From Roseateles saccharophilus (GTDB lineage: Bacteria > Pseudomonadota > Gammaproteobacteria > Burkholderiales > Burkholderiaceae_C), in NCBI RefSeq assembly GCF_004342485.1, contig NZ_SMBU01000025.1, positions 21,650 through 85,649 of the forward strand: 64,000 nt of DNA, given 5' to 3'. A program made the translations under genes and the position numbers. Below, one piece after another: positions 19,168 through 31,147 of this stretch; within the stretch, counting starts at the first letter, position 1, and every line of letters begins with the position of its first letter. The notes under the pieces were generated by a model. The model was not told where the DNA came from. It searched no databases and worked only from the letters and a program-made list of their open reading frames with translations.

Positions 19168-20418
19168 TCAGCGGCCGTCGCGGCTGCGCTGGTTGTCACG
19201 GCTGCGCAGGTCGTTGGCACCGGGCAGCGTCGACGGGTCGGGCAGAACGCTGGTGGGCTGGGGCGGCGACACGGTGACCGTGCCGCTGCTGCCCTGCTGC
19301 AGCAGCTTGTCCAGCGGCAGGTAGAGCATGTTGGAGCCCGTGCGGCTGTCCACCATGACCTTGCTGACGCTGCTGTAGATCTGCTGCATCGTATCGATGT
19401 AGATGCGGTCGCGCGTGACCTGGGGAGCCTTCTGGTACTCGGCCAGCACGCTCTTGAAGCGCTGCCCATCGCCCTCGGCGGTCGCGATGACGCGAGCCTT
19501 GTAGCCCTCGGCCTGCTCGCGCAGCTTGGCGGATTCGCCCTGGGCGCGCGGGATGACCTCGTTGGCGTAGGCCTGGGCCTCGTTCTTGGTCTGTTCCTTG
19601 TTCTGGCCGGCCTTGAACGCATCCTCGAACGCCGACTGCACCTGCTCCGGCGGCTGTACGCTCTGCACGTTGACGTTCTTGATCAGGATGCCGGCCTTGA
19701 GGCGGTCGAGCTGGGTCTGGATGGACTTCACGAGCTCCGTGGCAATCGCGTCGCGCTGCTCGTAGAGCACCGAGTCCATCGTGCTCTTGCCGACGATCTC
19801 GCGCACGGCCGACTCGGCCGCCAGCGTGACAGCCTCCTTGGGCTCGCGGTTCTCGTACAGGAAGTCGCGCGCATCCTTGATCGTGTACTGCACGGTGAAG
19901 CGGATGTCGACGATGTTCTCGTCCTGAGTCAGCATGGACGAGTCGCGCAGGCCCGTCGCCGCCACCACGGAGTTGCGGCCCACGTCGACCTGCTGCAGCT
20001 GCGTGACCGAGACGATCTCATGCTGCTGCAGCGGATAGGGCAGGCGCCACTGAAAGCCGGCCTCGACGGTCTTGCTGTACTTGCCGAAGGACGTGATGAC
20101 GCCCTGCTGGCCTTCCTGCACGATGAAGAAGCCGCTGGCCAGCCAGCCCAGCGCCACGACACCGGCGATCAGGCCGACGCCGATGCCCGCGCCCTTCATG
20201 TCGGGCGAACCGCCCGAGCCGTTGCTGCCGGAGCTGCCGCCGGGGCGGCCGCCGAACAGGCCCGAGAGCTTGCGGTTGAAGTCGCGCCAGAGCTCGTCCA
20301 GATCGGGCGGACCGTCGTTGCGGCCGTTGTTCAGCAAGCGGCCCGCAGCGCGTGCGACCGGCGTCAGCAGGCGCTGCGCCCAAGGGCTGCGGGACGGGGT
20401 GTGGGAAGTGCTGCTCAT
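19168..20418 (-). CDS. hflK: Protease modulator HflK
   Basis: HflK is the partner of HflC in the FtsH-regulating complex. The 416-residue protein has the family N-terminus with a DLDELWRDFNRKLSGLFGG stretch and Gly/Ser-rich linker, a single membrane helix near 75-95, then the SPFH domain (FFIVQEGQQGVITSFGKYSKTVEAGFQWRLP) and a coiled region with ARVIATAEGDGQRF. ATG at 20418 overlaps the hflX stop (ATGA). Confidence 0.95.
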   Translation of the reverse strand: MSSTSHTPSRSPWAQRLLTPVARAAGRLLNNGRNDGPPDLDELWRDFNRKLSGLFGGRPGGSSGSNGSGGSPDMKGAGIGVGLIAGVVALGWLASGFFIVQEGQQGVITSFGKYSKTVEAGFQWRLPYPLQQHEIVSVTQLQQVDVGRNSVVAATGLRDSSMLTQDENIVDIRFTVQYTIKDARDFLYENREPKEAVTLAAESAVREIVGKSTMDSVLYEQRDAIATELVKSIQTQLDRLKAGILIKNVNVQSVQPPEQVQSAFEDAFKAGQNKEQTKNEAQAYANEVIPRAQGESAKLREQAEGYKARVIATAEGDGQRFKSVLAEYQKAPQVTRDRIYIDTMQQIYSSVSKVMVDSRTGSNMLYLPLDKLLQQGSSGTVTVSPPQPTSVLPDPSTLPGANDLRSRDNQRSRDGR

Positions 20419-21656
20419 GCCTGTGAAGGGTCTGAGGGAAGGGTCTCGGGGTCCGACGTGTCGACGTCGAAACGTGGGTCCCGCTCGTCGGGAATCAAGG
20501 GCTGGGCCTGCATGGCCGCGGCGATCAGCTGGCGCAGCTCGGCCAGACCGCTGCCGTCCAGCGCGCTGACGAAGACGCGCGGCGTCGGCGCGGTGCTGCC
20601 GGCGGGCCGCAGCACCGCATCGACGATCTCGCGCGGACGTTGGTCTTCGGGCAGCAGATCCTGCTTGTTGTAGACCAGGATCTGCGGCACGTCGGCCGCG
20701 CCGATCTCGGACAGCACGCGCTCGACCTCGGCCATCTGCTCGTCCAGCACCGGGCTGGCGGCATCGACGACATGCAGCAGCAGGTCGGCGTCGGCCGCCT
20801 CCTGCAGCGTCGCGCGGAAGGCCTCGACGAGCTTGTGCGGCAGGTCGCGGATGAAGCCCACCGTGTCGGACAGCGAGACGCTGGCGCCGGCCTGCTCCAG
20901 GTAGAGCGAGCGGGTCGTCGTGTCCAGCGTCGCGAACAGCTGGTTGGCCGCATAGGCGCGTGCCTTGGTCATCGCGTTGAACAGCGTGCTCTTGCCCGCG
21001 TTCGTGTAGCCGACCAGGGAGACTTTGAAGACGCCGTTGCGCGAGCGCGAGCGGCGCTGCGTGCTGCGCTGGCGCTGCACTTGCTTCAGGCGCTCCTTGG
21101 TCTTCTTGATGCGGTCATAGATCATGCGGCGATCCAGCTCGATCTGGGCCTCGCCCGGGCCGCCGCGCATGCCGATGCCGCCGCTCTGGCGCTCCAGGTG
21201 GCTCCAGCGCCGCACCAGGCGCGTGGCCAGATATTGCAGTCGCGCGAGCTCGACCTGCAGCTTGCCCTCGTGGCTCTGCGCGCGGGCCGCGAATATCTCG
21301 AGGATCAGCGCCGTGCGGTCGGCCACCGGCACGCCGAGCACGCGCTCGAGGTTGCGCTGCTGGGCCGGCGAGATGGCCTGGTCGAACAGCACCGTGTGGG
21401 CCTGGTGGGCCTGCACGAGCAGCTTGATCTCGTCGGCCTTGCCGGAGCCGACGAACAGGGCGGCGTCCGGCGCCGGGCGGCGCGCGATGACCTTGGCGAC
21501 CGGCGTGTCGCCGGCCGACTCGGCCAGCAGGGCCAGCTCGTCGAGGCTTTCGTCGAAGCCCTGCTTGGCGGATTGCCGACCGAAATCGACACCCACAAGA
21601 ATGGCGCGCGCCGCCTCGGAGGGCGGCGTCGCGTTGTTGGCAGAGGTCGAGGACAA
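20415..21656 (-). CDS. hflX: Ribosome-associated GTPase HflX
   Basis: HflX binds and splits stalled or stress-hibernating 50S/70S ribosomes. N-terminal HflX domain with LFVGSGKADEIK and LFDQAISPAQQRNLE, a coiled linker GGIGMRGGPGEAQIELDRR, then the G domain with GYTNAGKSTLFN, DTVGFIRDLP and NKQDLLP. The frame opens at a TTG at 21656, 11 bp after hfq, without a clear ribosome site; a downstream GTG in ILVGVDFG is an alternative. The hfq-hflX-hflK-hflC order is the classical one. Confidence 0.93.
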   Translation of the reverse strand: MSSTSANNATPPSEAARAILVGVDFGRQSAKQGFDESLDELALLAESAGDTPVAKVIARRPAPDAALFVGSGKADEIKLLVQAHQAHTVLFDQAISPAQQRNLERVLGVPVADRTALILEIFAARAQSHEGKLQVELARLQYLATRLVRRWSHLERQSGGIGMRGGPGEAQIELDRRMIYDRIKKTKERLKQVQRQRSTQRRSRSRNGVFKVSLVGYTNAGKSTLFNAMTKARAYAANQLFATLDTTTRSLYLEQAGASVSLSDTVGFIRDLPHKLVEAFRATLQEAADADLLLHVVDAASPVLDEQMAEVERVLSEIGAADVPQILVYNKQDLLPEDQRPREIVDAVLRPAGSTAPTPRVFVSALDGSGLAELRQLIAAAMQAQPLIPDERDPRFDVDTSDPETLPSDPSQA

Positions 21657-21666
21657 GGGGTGGGGA

Positions 21667-21909
21667 TCAGGCGTCCGCGGGAGCGTCGCCGGCGTGGAAG
21701 TTGACCGCGCGGCCCGGCACGACGGTGGAGATCGCGTGCTTGTAGACCATCTGCGTCACGGTGTTGCGCAGCAGCACGACGTATTGGTCAAAGGATTCGA
21801 TATGGCCTTGCAGCTTGATGCCGTTGACCAGGTAGATGGAAACCGGCACATGCTCTTTGCGCAGCAGGTTCAAAAAGGGGTCCTGCAAAAGTTGGCCTTT
21901 GTTGCTCAT
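21667..21909 (-). CDS. hfq: RNA chaperone Hfq
   Basis: Hfq is a hexameric Sm-like protein that pairs small RNAs with mRNAs. The 80-residue product holds the Sm1 motif [27 protein letters not shown] and Sm2 [11 protein letters not shown], both canonical. The short tail [11 protein letters not shown] is acidic, typical of betaproteobacteria. It starts the hflX-hflK-hflC operon; 77 bp separate it from der. Confidence 0.98.
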   Translation of the reverse strand: MSNKGQLLQDPFLNLLRKEHVPVSIYLVNGIKLQGHIESFDQYVVLLRNTVTQMVYKHAISTVVPGRAVNFHAGDAPADA

Positions 21910-21986
21910 CGGTATGCTCCGAGTTATCGGGTGAGGGACTACGGGTAAGACCTTAACACACGGTCCCGCGGGAGCCGGCGGTCACC

Positions 21987-23324
21987 CTAGTTCTTTTCGG
22001 TGAACGGGTTCTTGGACGACCGCAGCTCGATCTTCAGCGGCGTGCCGACCAGCTTGTAGTGGGCGCGGATGCGGCCCTCGAGGTAGCGCTTGTAGACCTC
22101 GGTGACGCCTTCCAGCGCATTGCCGTGGATGACGACGATGGGCGGGTTCTGCCCGCCCTGGTGGGCATAGCGCAGCTTCGGCCGGGACAGGCCGGCGCGC
22201 TTGGGCTGCTGGTGCTCGACGGCCTCCTGGATCAGGCGGGTCAGCACCGGCGTCGTCATCTTGCGGTAGGCCGAGGCATAGGCGTCGGCCATCGCGTTCC
22301 ACAGCGCCGACAGACCCTGGCGCTTCAGCGCCGAGATCTGGTGCACGGGCGCGAACTTCAGGAAGGCCAGGCGCTGTTCGATCTGGCGCTTCAGCGTCTC
22401 GCGCTGGTAGCTGTCGACGGCATCCCATTTGTTGACGGCCAGCACCACGGCCCGGCCGCTATCGAGGATGTAGCCGGCGATGTGCGCGTCCTGGTCGGTC
22501 ACGCCTTGCGTGGCATCCAGCAGCAGCAGCACGACGTGGGCGTCGGCGATGGCCTGCAAGGTCTTGACGACCGAGAACTTCTCGATGGCCTCGAAGACCT
22601 TGCCCTTGCGGCGCAGGCCGGCCGTGTCGATGAGCTTGAACTTCTGGCCATTGCGCTCGAAGTCCACCGCGATGGCGTCGCGCGTCGTGCCCGGCATGTC
22701 GAAGGCGACGAGGCGCTCCTCGCCCAGCCAGGTGTTGATCAGCGTGCTCTTGCCCACATTGGGGCGGCCGGCAACGGCCAGGCGGATGACGCCGTCCTGC
22801 TGCGGGCCGGCGCCGAACTCCTCGCTGGTGTCCTCGAAGGGCTCCAGCACCGCGTCCAGCAGGCTGCGGATGCCCTGGCCGTGGGCCGAGGAAATCGGAT
22901 GCGGCTCGCCCATGCCGAGCTCATGGAACTCGGCCAGCAGCGGCGACTCGACCATGCCCTCGGCCTTGTTGACGGCCAGGTGCACGCGCTTGTTGACGCT
23001 GCGCAGATAGCGCGCGATGTCGCTGTCGTGGGCCGAAAGCCCCAGGCGGATGTCGACGACGAAGATGACCGCATCGGCTTCGGCGAGGGCCTGCTTGGTC
23101 TGCTTGGCCATCTCCTTGACGATGCCGGTGCTGCTGTCGGGCTCGAAGCCGCCGGTGTCGATGACGATGAACTCGCGGTCGCCCAGGCGGCCGTCGCCAT
23201 AGTGGCGGTCGCGCGTCAGGCCGGCGAAGTCCGCCACGATGGCATCGCGCGACTTCGTCAGGCGGTTGAACAGCGTCGACTTGCCCACATTGGGGCGGCC
23301 GACCAGGGCGATGACAGGTTTCAT
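21987..23324 (-). CDS. der: Ribosome-biogenesis GTPase Der (EngA)
   Basis: Der is a double-G-domain GTPase needed for 50S maturation. The 445-residue protein has two Walker A loops, [12 protein letters not shown] at the N-terminus and [12 protein letters not shown] near residue 187, two DT/NG switch regions, NKWDAVDS, and a C-terminal KH-like domain with [25 protein letters not shown] at 23324 overlaps the bamB stop by four bases. Confidence 0.97.
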   Translation of the reverse strand: MKPVIALVGRPNVGKSTLFNRLTKSRDAIVADFAGLTRDRHYGDGRLGDREFIVIDTGGFEPDSSTGIVKEMAKQTKQALAEADAVIFVVDIRLGLSAHDSDIARYLRSVNKRVHLAVNKAEGMVESPLLAEFHELGMGEPHPISSAHGQGIRSLLDAVLEPFEDTSEEFGAGPQQDGVIRLAVAGRPNVGKSTLINTWLGEERLVAFDMPGTTRDAIAVDFERNGQKFKLIDTAGLRRKGKVFEAIEKFSVVKTLQAIADAHVVLLLLDATQGVTDQDAHIAGYILDSGRAVVLAVNKWDAVDSYQRETLKRQIEQRLAFLKFAPVHQISALKRQGLSALWNAMADAYASAYRKMTTPVLTRLIQEAVEHQQPKRAGLSRPKLRYAHQGGQNPPIVVIHGNALEGVTEVYKRYLEGRIRAHYKLVGTPLKIELRSSKNPFTEKN

Positions 23325-24445
23325 TCAGCCTTGATGGCGAACAGGCCGCCACTCTTGGTCGCGAACAGGGCCGTGTCGCCGAGCAGGGCCGCGGTGACGA
23401 CCGCGGAGCCGTCCGTCGCGATGCGCGAGCGGGTCTTGCCGGTGTCGCGGTCCAGCAGATGGACTTGGCCTTCGAAGTCGCCGATCAGCACCTGCTTGGC
23501 CGACACGATGGGCGCGGAGAGCTTGCGCAACTGGAACTGGTCGGCCGACCAGGCCAGGTCGCCGTTGGCCAGCTTCCAGGCCGACAGGCGGTCCGACGCG
23601 TCGCCGGCGACGACGACCTGCTCGTCCGCGCCGATGCCGTTGGCGCCGCCGACGAGGCGGTTCCACACCGCGCTGCCGCGCTCGGCGTTCACGCAGCCCA
23701 CCGAGGACTGGAAGGCACGGGCGCAGATCAGCTCGCCCTGGCGCACGGCCGGGCCGACCAGATCGGCCAGGCGCTCGACCTCATTGGTGCCGCGCGGCGT
23801 GGCCACGCTGGCCTCCCAGCGCAGATTGCCCTTGACCGGGTCGACCCCGGCCAGGCGCGGGCCCTGGCCGACGATCAGCGTGTCCTTGTAGGCCAGCAGC
23901 ACGCCCGCCTTGGCCAGCGTCAGCGGCTCGCCGGGGCGCTTCAGTTCCCAGATCTTGCGGCCGTCCAGGGCGTCGAAGGCCAGCACCTGGCGGTCCAGCG
24001 TCAGCGCGAAGACACGCTCGCCCGCCACCAGCGGCGCGGCGACGACGGGCGTCGGCAGGGCCTTTTTCCAGACGACGCGGCCGGCGTCCAGCACGACCAG
24101 TTCGTTGTCACGGTTGACGACGGCAGCGTAGCGGCCATCGCTGCCGACGCCGGCCAGCAGCTTGGCGCCGGCCTCGCCGCGCCAGAGCTCGCGGCCATCG
24201 GCGGCAGCCAGGGCGCGCACGCTGCCATCGCTGCTGGCGACGACGAAGCGATCGCCCGGCGTCGCGATGCTGAGCGGGAAGTTGATGTTGTCGCCCTTGC
24301 TGCTCCAGACGACGCGGCCGGTCGCGGAACCTGTCAGCGTCTCGAGCACGGCGGGCTTGTTCTTGCTGTCGCCGAACCAGGAGTTCCACACCGAGCAGCC
24401 GGACAGCGACGCGGCGAGCAGCGAGATCAGGACGACGCGCTTCAT
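23321..24445 (-). CDS. bamB: Outer-membrane assembly lipoprotein BamB
   Basis: BamB is the beta-propeller lipoprotein of the BAM complex. The 374-residue protein has a lipoprotein signal ending LSGC with Cys17 as the lipidation site, and repeated PQQ-like propeller blades with D/G-rich turns (for example [23 protein letters not shown] type blades). It is flanked by yfgM and der and overlaps both by ATGA, a highly conserved arrangement. bamA and bamD lie elsewhere in the window. Confidence 0.95.
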   Translation of the reverse strand: MKRVVLISLLAASLSGCSVWNSWFGDSKNKPAVLETLTGSATGRVVWSSKGDNINFPLSIATPGDRFVVASSDGSVRALAAADGRELWRGEAGAKLLAGVGSDGRYAAVVNRDNELVVLDAGRVVWKKALPTPVVAAPLVAGERVFALTLDRQVLAFDALDGRKIWELKRPGEPLTLAKAGVLLAYKDTLIVGQGPRLAGVDPVKGNLRWEASVATPRGTNEVERLADLVGPAVRQGELICARAFQSSVGCVNAERGSAVWNRLVGGANGIGADEQVVVAGDASDRLSAWKLANGDLAWSADQFQLRKLSAPIVSAKQVLIGDFEGQVHLLDRDTGKTRSRIATDGSAVVTAALLGDTALFATKSGGLFAIKAE

Positions 24446-25116
24446 TGCATGGCTCCCGCGGCAGCGGCTTCGACGACGGTGGGCACGCCCAGCGTCGCCA
24501 GCTTGGCCTCGATGACGCTGCGGTAGTTCTGGGTTTTCTCGATGCCGGCCAGCGCCTTCTGGTACTCGGCCTTGGCGGCGTCGCGCTTGTCCTGCAGCAG
24601 CAGCGCATCGCCGCGGCGGTCGGCCACCAGGGCGGCAAACTCGGGCGACTTGATCGCGTCCAGCGTCTTCAGGGCCTCGTCATAGGCCTTGGCATCGAGC
24701 TGCAGGCCGGCCAGGCGAAGGCGGGCGAGGTCGCGGTAGGGCGGCTCCGAGCCCTGCTCGGCCACCCAGGCCAGGCTCTGCTTGGCGTCGTCGGCCTTGC
24801 CCTTGTCGAGCTGCAGCCGGGCCACCTGCAGGCTGGCCTGGGCCGCATAGCCGGTGCCGGCGAAGCGGGCCTTCAGGTCGCCCGCGGCGGCCGTGGCCTT
24901 GTCGAGGTCCTGCGCGTTCAGCGCACGATCGAATTCGTCGTACATCGCGCCCGCCTTGGCGGCCTGGTCGCGCTGGTACCAGTTCCAGCCCTGCCAGCCG
25001 GCGAAGGCGGCCAGGGCCGCGGTCAGCACCCAGGTGATGAGATTGCCCCAGCGCTTCCAGAACGCTTTGACTTGTTCGAGTTGTTCTTGTTCTTCGAGGT
25101 CGAGATGCGATGCCAT
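24442..25116 (-). CDS. YfgM-like tetratricopeptide membrane protein
   Basis: The 224-residue protein has a cytoplasmic N-terminus (MASHLDLEEQEQLEQVKAFW), one membrane helix at about 26-46, and a periplasmic alpha-solenoid of TPR-like repeats (DUF2133/TPR_21). In E. coli YfgM is an ancillary SecYEG and PpiD-associated chaperone. The gene sits between hisS and bamB as in most proteobacteria, with its stop overlapping bamB (ATGA), which points to a role in outer-membrane protein transit. Confidence 0.9.
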   Translation of the reverse strand: MASHLDLEEQEQLEQVKAFWKRWGNLITWVLTAALAAFAGWQGWNWYQRDQAAKAGAMYDEFDRALNAQDLDKATAAAGDLKARFAGTGYAAQASLQVARLQLDKGKADDAKQSLAWVAEQGSEPPYRDLARLRLAGLQLDAKAYDEALKTLDAIKSPEFAALVADRRGDALLLQDKRDAAKAEYQKALAGIEKTQNYRSVIEAKLATLGVPTVVEAAAAGAMQ

Positions 25117-25149
25117 GAGGGAGACAGCTGTGCGGGGCAGGGCCCGGGA

Positions 25150-26469
25150 TTATGCGGTGCGGAGCTCGGCGGCCCAGTCGGCCACCGAGGCGAGGGAACG
25201 CGTGGCCTGTTCGGCACTGCCGTCCTGGCTCTGGCGCAGGGGCTTGAGGCCGACCTCGCCGCGTGCGAGTTCGTCGCCGCCGAAGACCAGCGCGAAACGC
25301 GCGCCCGAGGCGTCGGCCTTCTTGAACTGCGACTTGAACGAGCCGCCGCCGGCATGCATCTGCACGCTCACGCCGGCGGCGCGCAACGCCTCCAGCGTGG
25401 GCAGGATGCGCGGCAGCTCGGCCGGCTCGGGCACGACGGCGTAGACGTCGGGCGCCTGCACGGGCGCCTGCAGGTTTAACGTCTCCAGCAGCAGCAGCAG
25501 CCGCTCCAGGCCCATGCCGAAGCCCACGGCCGGCGTGGCCTTGCCGCCGAGCTGCTCGACGAGGCCGTCATAGCGGCCGCCGGCGCAGACGGTGCCCTGG
25601 GCGCCCAGCTTGGCCGTCACCCACTCGAAGACGGTGAGGTTGTAGTAGTCCAGCCCGCGCACGAGGCGGGGATTGATGCGGTAGGCCAGGCCCACGGCGT
25701 CCAGCAGCGCGCGCACGCCGTTGAAGTGGGCCAGCGAAGCTTCGCCGAGGAAGTCCAGCAGCTTCGGAGCCCCCTCGGCCATGGCCTGCATGGCGGGGTT
25801 CTTGGTGTCCAGCACGCGCAACGGGTTGCTGTACATGCGGGTTCTAGCCTCCTCGTCCAGCACGTCCTTGTGCTGTTCCAGGTGGGCGATCAGCGCCTCG
25901 CGGTGGGCGCGGCGCTCCTCGGGCTGGCCCAGGCAGTTGATCTCCAGCGTGACGTCCTCGCCCTCCTTCAGGCCCAGCTCGCGCCACAGCGTGCGGGCCA
26001 GCAGGATGACCTCGGCGTCCACGTCGGGGCCGGCGAAGCCCAGCGCCTCTATGCCCATCTGGTGGAACTGGCGGTAGCGGCCCTTCTGCGGCTTTTCGCG
26101 GCGGAACATGGGCCCGACGTAGTAGAGCCGGCGCGGGCTGTCGCGCAGATAACTGTGCTCGATCATCGCGCGCACGACGCCGGCCGTGCCCTCGGGGCGC
26201 AGCGCGAGATGCTCGGCCTGGCCATGCTTGTCGGCGCGGTCCTCGAAGGCGTACATCTCCTTCTCGACGATATCCGTCACCTCGCCGATGCCGCGCACGA
26301 ACAGCGCCGTGGGCTCGACGATGGGGACGCGCACATTGCTGTAGCCATAGCGCTGCAGCACGCCGCGCATCGCCGCTTCCAGCGCCTCCCAGCGCGCCGA
26401 TTCCGGCGGCAGGATGTCGTTCATGCCCTTCACCGCTTGCAGCGGCTGGATCTTCTTGTTGTCACTCAT
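25150..26469 (-). CDS. hisS: Histidyl-tRNA synthetase
   Basis: HisS charges tRNA-His. The 439-residue class II synthetase shows the N-terminal [17 protein letters not shown], motif 2 region [24 protein letters not shown], the histidine A motif [15 protein letters not shown] and motif 3 [20 protein letters not shown] at 26469 overlaps the ispG stop. It is distinct from hisZ in this window. Confidence 0.97.
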   Translation of the reverse strand: MSDNKKIQPLQAVKGMNDILPPESARWEALEAAMRGVLQRYGYSNVRVPIVEPTALFVRGIGEVTDIVEKEMYAFEDRADKHGQAEHLALRPEGTAGVVRAMIEHSYLRDSPRRLYYVGPMFRREKPQKGRYRQFHQMGIEALGFAGPDVDAEVILLARTLWRELGLKEGEDVTLEINCLGQPEERRAHREALIAHLEQHKDVLDEEARTRMYSNPLRVLDTKNPAMQAMAEGAPKLLDFLGEASLAHFNGVRALLDAVGLAYRINPRLVRGLDYYNLTVFEWVTAKLGAQGTVCAGGRYDGLVEQLGGKATPAVGFGMGLERLLLLLETLNLQAPVQAPDVYAVVPEPAELPRILPTLEALRAAGVSVQMHAGGGSFKSQFKKADASGARFALVFGGDELARGEVGLKPLRQSQDGSAEQATRSLASVADWAAELRTA

Positions 26470-27728
26470 GCAGTAGCCGTCGCGCCGAAGCGCTTCTCGA
26501 TGTAGTTCTCGACCAGCGCATGGAACTCCTGCGCGATGTTGTCGCCGCGCAGCGTCATGGCCTTCTCGCCGTCGATGAAGACGGGCGCCGCTGGCGCCTC
26601 GCCGGTGCCGGGCAGGCTGATGCCGATGTCGGCATGCTTGCTCTCGCCGGGTCCGTTGACGATGCAGCCCATGACGGCCACCTTCATCTCTTCGACGCCG
26701 GGGTATTTGCTGCGCCAGACCGGCATCTGCAGGCGCAGGAAGTCGTCGATCTGCTTGGCCAGTTCCTGGAAGGTCGTGCTGGTCGTGCGGCCACAGCCCG
26801 GGCAGGCGGTGACGCTGGGGTTGAAGTGGCGCAGGCCCAGGGCCTGCAGGATCTCAAGGGCCACGACGACTTCCTGCGTGCGCGACTCGCCCGGCTGGGG
26901 CGTGAGGCTGACGCGGATGGTGTCGCCGATGCCTTCCTGCGCGAGGATGCCCAGCGCCACCGACGAGGCCACCGTGCCCTTGGTGCCCATGCCGGCCTCG
27001 GTCAGGCCGAGGTGCAGCGCGTAGTCGCAGCGGCGGGCCAACTCGCGGTAGACCGAGATCAGGTCCTGCACGCCGCTGACCTTGCAGCTGATGATGATGT
27101 TGTCGGGGTTCATGCCCAGCTCGCGGGCATAGGCGGCCGACGTCAGCGCCGACTCGACGAGAGCCTGGTACATGACCGGCTTCGCGTCCCAGGGCTGGGC
27201 GCGGCGGGCGTTCTCGTCCATGAACTGCGCGAGCAGCTCCTGGTCCAGGCTGCCCCAGTTGACGCCGATGCGCACGACCTTGTCGTACTTCATCGCCGCC
27301 TCGATCATCTGCGCGAACTGGCGGTCCTTCTTGTCGCCCTTGCCGACGTTGCCGGGGTTGATGCGGTACTTGGACAGGGCCTGGGCCATGGCCGGGTGCT
27401 CGGTCAACAGGCGGTGGCCGTTGTAGTGGAAGTCGCCCACCAGCGGCACGTCGATGCCCATGCGGTCCAGCTGCTCGCGGATATAGGGCACCTGCTCGGC
27501 GGCCTCGGGCGTGTTGACGGTGATGCGCACCAGCTCCGAGCCGGCGATGGCCAGCTCCTTGACCTGGATGGCCGTGCCGATGGCGTCCACCGTGTCGGTG
27601 TTGGTCATGGACTGCACGCGCACCGGCGCGTCACCGCCGACCGTGACCACGCGACTGCCCCAGGCCACGCGGGCCTGGCGGCTGCGGCGCGGCGCCGGCA
27701 TCGCTTCGGGAATGATCGTTTCGCTCAT
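26466..27728 (-). CDS. ispG: 4-hydroxy-3-methylbut-2-en-1-yl diphosphate synthase (flavodoxin)
   Basis: IspG (GcpE) is the [4Fe-4S] enzyme of the next-to-last MEP step. Cluster cysteines are seen in ACPGCGRT and [11 protein letters not shown]; the N-terminal TIM-barrel part has [23 protein letters not shown] and YRINPGNVG. The start chosen is ATG at 27728 ([18 protein letters not shown]), 420 residues, overlapping the rodZ stop as TGATG; 23 extra upstream residues lie within rodZ. Confidence 0.96.
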   Translation of the reverse strand: MSETIIPEAMPAPRRSRQARVAWGSRVVTVGGDAPVRVQSMTNTDTVDAIGTAIQVKELAIAGSELVRITVNTPEAAEQVPYIREQLDRMGIDVPLVGDFHYNGHRLLTEHPAMAQALSKYRINPGNVGKGDKKDRQFAQMIEAAMKYDKVVRIGVNWGSLDQELLAQFMDENARRAQPWDAKPVMYQALVESALTSAAYARELGMNPDNIIISCKVSGVQDLISVYRELARRCDYALHLGLTEAGMGTKGTVASSVALGILAQEGIGDTIRVSLTPQPGESRTQEVVVALEILQALGLRHFNPSVTACPGCGRTTSTTFQELAKQIDDFLRLQMPVWRSKYPGVEEMKVAVMGCIVNGPGESKHADIGISLPGTGEAPAAPVFIDGEKAMTLRGDNIAQEFHALVENYIEKRFGATATA

Positions 27729-28645
27729 CAATTCAACTCCAGACGGGCGACGTTGTTGTTGGCTCGGGCACCCAGGTCGACGGCCGCGCCGCGCCATTCG
27801 ACGCGGGTGCCACCGACGTTGCCCACGCGCAGCTTGTAGGGCGCTGCGCCGCCGAATTCCTGCTGCTCGCCCGCGTGCAGCACGCGCGAGAACAGCACCT
27901 GGCCCTTGGCATCGGCGACCTCGACCCAGCTGTCCGCGCTGGCCGAGATGCGCAGCGCCTGGCCCGCGGGCACGGCGGGCGCCGAGGCCGGCTGGGCCAC
28001 CACGTTGGGCGGCGGGGCGACGTCACGGACCTGCAGCGGCGTCGACGCAACGGGCTGCGGCGCGGATGCGGCAGCCGAGCTCGCGGCCTCGGGCACCGAA
28101 GCCGCCGCGGAAGCAGCCGGCGGCGCGGCGACGAACTCCACCGGGGCCGCGCTCGCGGCGGCGGACGCGGCGGACGCGGCAGGCGCCGAGGCCGCCGTGT
28201 CCCGCTCGGGCAGCCAGCCGGCCGGAATCCAGTGGACCGCCGCGGCGGCGATCAACAGCAGCAGCGGCCCCCAGACGACGGGCCGCGCCAGCAGGGCCAG
28301 CACACCGCCGTCGATGGCGCCTGCACCGCGCTCGCGGAAGGGCTGGTTCAGGCCCGGCCGCACGTCGAACTCGCTCGTGCTCGTGCGCGGCAGCAGGGCC
28401 AGCACGGGTGCCGGATCGACCTTGAGCGCCCGGCACATGGCCGTGGCAAGGGCGCGTGCGAAGGTGGCGTCGGGCAGTTCGTCGAAGCGGTCGGCCTCCA
28501 GCGCCTCCAGCTTGGCCTGCGGCACCTTGAGCATGACGGCCAGGGCCGCGATGTGCAGGCCGCGCTGCTGGCGCGCATTCCTCAGCCAGGCGCCGGCGGT
28601 GGTGGCGCTGCGTTCGTTGGCACGACCCTCGGGGATGGCTTCCAT
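27728..28645 (-). CDS. rodZ: RodZ-like cytoskeletal helix-turn-helix membrane protein
   Basis: RodZ links MreB to the membrane in rod-shape growth. The 305-residue protein has a cytoplasmic HTH domain (about 17-90; [39 protein letters not shown]), a membrane helix at about 128-146, an Ala/Pro/Ser-rich periplasmic linker and a C-terminal DUF4115 beta-domain ([19 protein letters not shown]). The linker is low complexity and lengthened by Ala codons. It lies between pilF and ispG, the usual context. Confidence 0.92.
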   Translation of the reverse strand: MEAIPEGRANERSATTAGAWLRNARQQRGLHIAALAVMLKVPQAKLEALEADRFDELPDATFARALATAMCRALKVDPAPVLALLPRTSTSEFDVRPGLNQPFRERGAGAIDGGVLALLARPVVWGPLLLLIAAAAVHWIPAGWLPERDTAASAPAASAASAAASAAPVEFVAAPPAASAAASVPEAASSAAASAPQPVASTPLQVRDVAPPPNVVAQPASAPAVPAGQALRISASADSWVEVADAKGQVLFSRVLHAGEQQEFGGAAPYKLRVGNVGGTRVEWRGAAVDLGARANNNVARLELN

Positions 28646-28681
28646 CTCGTCTCGTTCTTGTTGTCGCCGCGGCGGCGGCTG

Positions 28682-29481
28682 TCAGTCGTAGCGACCGGCG
28701 TCCAGCGCCTGGGTCTCGGGCGCCTGGGGGTACTTGCGGCGCAACTGCAGGGCGAGCTCGTCGACGGTGCCGGTGTTGCCGAGCCGGCGCTCGATGCGCA
28801 GCTGCAGCCACAGGCTCTGCGCATTGACCTGCTCGGGCTGCTCGTTGACCCGTTTCACATAGAAACGCGCCCGCTCCGACTCGTTGTTGCGGAACAGCAC
28901 CTCGGCCAGGTTGACCGCGATGGCCGGGTTGCCGGCATCGAGCTCGAAGGCGCGGGCCAGTGTCTTCTCGGCCACCAGCATGCGGCCCGAGCGTGCCTCG
29001 CAGACACCCTTGGCCAGCAGCGTGCGCGCCGGGGCGCGGTAGCTCGGCTGCGCCAGGGCCTGGTCGAATAGCGAGTCGGCCGTGGGCCAGCGCTGCTGCT
29101 GGCACATGAACCAGCCATAGTTGTGCAGCGTGTCCGGGTCGTTGGGGTAGACGGCCAGCGCGCGGCGGAAGGCCTCCTCGGCGAGCTGGTTCTCGCCCAT
29201 CGCGGCGTAGACCAGGCCGCGCAGGTTCACGGCCTGGCGCAAGTCGGGCTTGGCCTGCAGCGCGAGCTTGAGCTCGTCCAGCGCAGTGTTGAACTGGCCG
29301 CGCGAGAAATAGCCCTGGGCCAGTTCCAGATGGATGCCGGCGCTGCGGTCGGCGTCGGTCTGGTCGGAGTCGGTCTTGATCTCGCGGTCGGCGCCCGGGG
29401 GCGTGCCCGTGTTGGCGCAGGCGGCGAGCAGCACGGATACCAGGACGGGCAGCAGTCGCTTCATCAATGTCTCGGCGGTGG

Positions 29482-29485
<4 letters not shown>
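28682..29485 (-). CDS. pilF: Type IV pilus biogenesis/stability lipoprotein PilF (PilW)
   Basis: PilF is the TPR pilotin that puts the PilQ secretin into the outer membrane. The 267-residue product has a lipoprotein signal ending LLAAC (Cys23 from the first ATG) and about six TPR units, including [33 protein letters not shown] and [21 protein letters not shown]. The ATG at 29485 overlaps the rlmN stop (ATGA); a second ATG at 29464 gives a more canonical signal peptide and may be the true start. The rlmN-pilF-rodZ-ispG order is conserved. Confidence 0.93.
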
Positions 29486-30594
<1,109 letters not shown>

Positions 30595-30634
30595 ACGAAC
30601 TTTCTGGGTCGGGGTCACCGACCCCGTTGTGGGA

Positions 30635-31063
30635 TCAGCGACCCGAGTAGACGTTCATGCCTGGGAAGAAGAAGGCCACTTCGACGGCGGCCGTCTCGGC
30701 GGCGTCGGAGCCGTGCACCGCGTTGGCGTCGATGCTGTCGGCGAAGTCGGCGCGGATGGTGCCCTTCTCGGCCTTCTTCGGGTCGGTGGCGCCCATCAGG
30801 TCGCGGTTCTTCAGGATGGCGCCTTCGCCCTGCAGGGCCTGGATCATCACCGGGCCGCTGATCATGAAGTTGACCAGGTCGTTGAAGAAGGGGCGGGCCT
30901 TGTGGACGGCGTAGAACTGCTCGGCCTCGACGCGCGACAGGTGGACCATCTTGGCGGCCACGACCTTCAGGCCGGCAGCTTCGAAGCGGGCGTAGATCTG
31001 GCCGATGACGTTCTTCGCCACGGCATCGGGCTTGATGATGGACAGGGTGGTTTCGATCGCCAT
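30635..31063 (-). CDS. ndk: Nucleoside diphosphate kinase
   Basis: Ndk equilibrates NTPs and NDPs by way of a phosphohistidine. The 142-residue product keeps IIKPDAV, the phosphorylated His117 in NAVHGSDA, and the family length. ATG at 31063 is preceded by AGGAGAAC, a strong ribosome site. It heads the rlmN-pilF-rodZ run. A -10-like TACAAT lies about 40 bases upstream. Confidence 0.97.
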   Translation of the reverse strand: MAIETTLSIIKPDAVAKNVIGQIYARFEAAGLKVVAAKMVHLSRVEAEQFYAVHKARPFFNDLVNFMISGPVMIQALQGEGAILKNRDLMGATDPKKAEKGTIRADFADSIDANAVHGSDAAETAAVEVAFFFPGMNVYSGR

Positions 31064-31102
31064 GGTGTTCTCCTGATGGGGGCGTACTGGACAAAGCCTG
31101 CG

Positions 31103-31108
31103 ATTGTA
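31103..31108 (-). promoter_or_regulatory. Candidate -10 box of ndk
   Basis: TACAAT on the minus strand, 40 bases before the ndk ATG; the -35 region (about 31126-31132) is weak (TGATTA/CTGATT). No other -10 candidate is better in the 84-bp gap after rluB. Confidence 0.4.
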
Positions 31109-31147
31109 GCGGGCAGGGATGACCCTAATCAGGTCACCCCGCTGCCA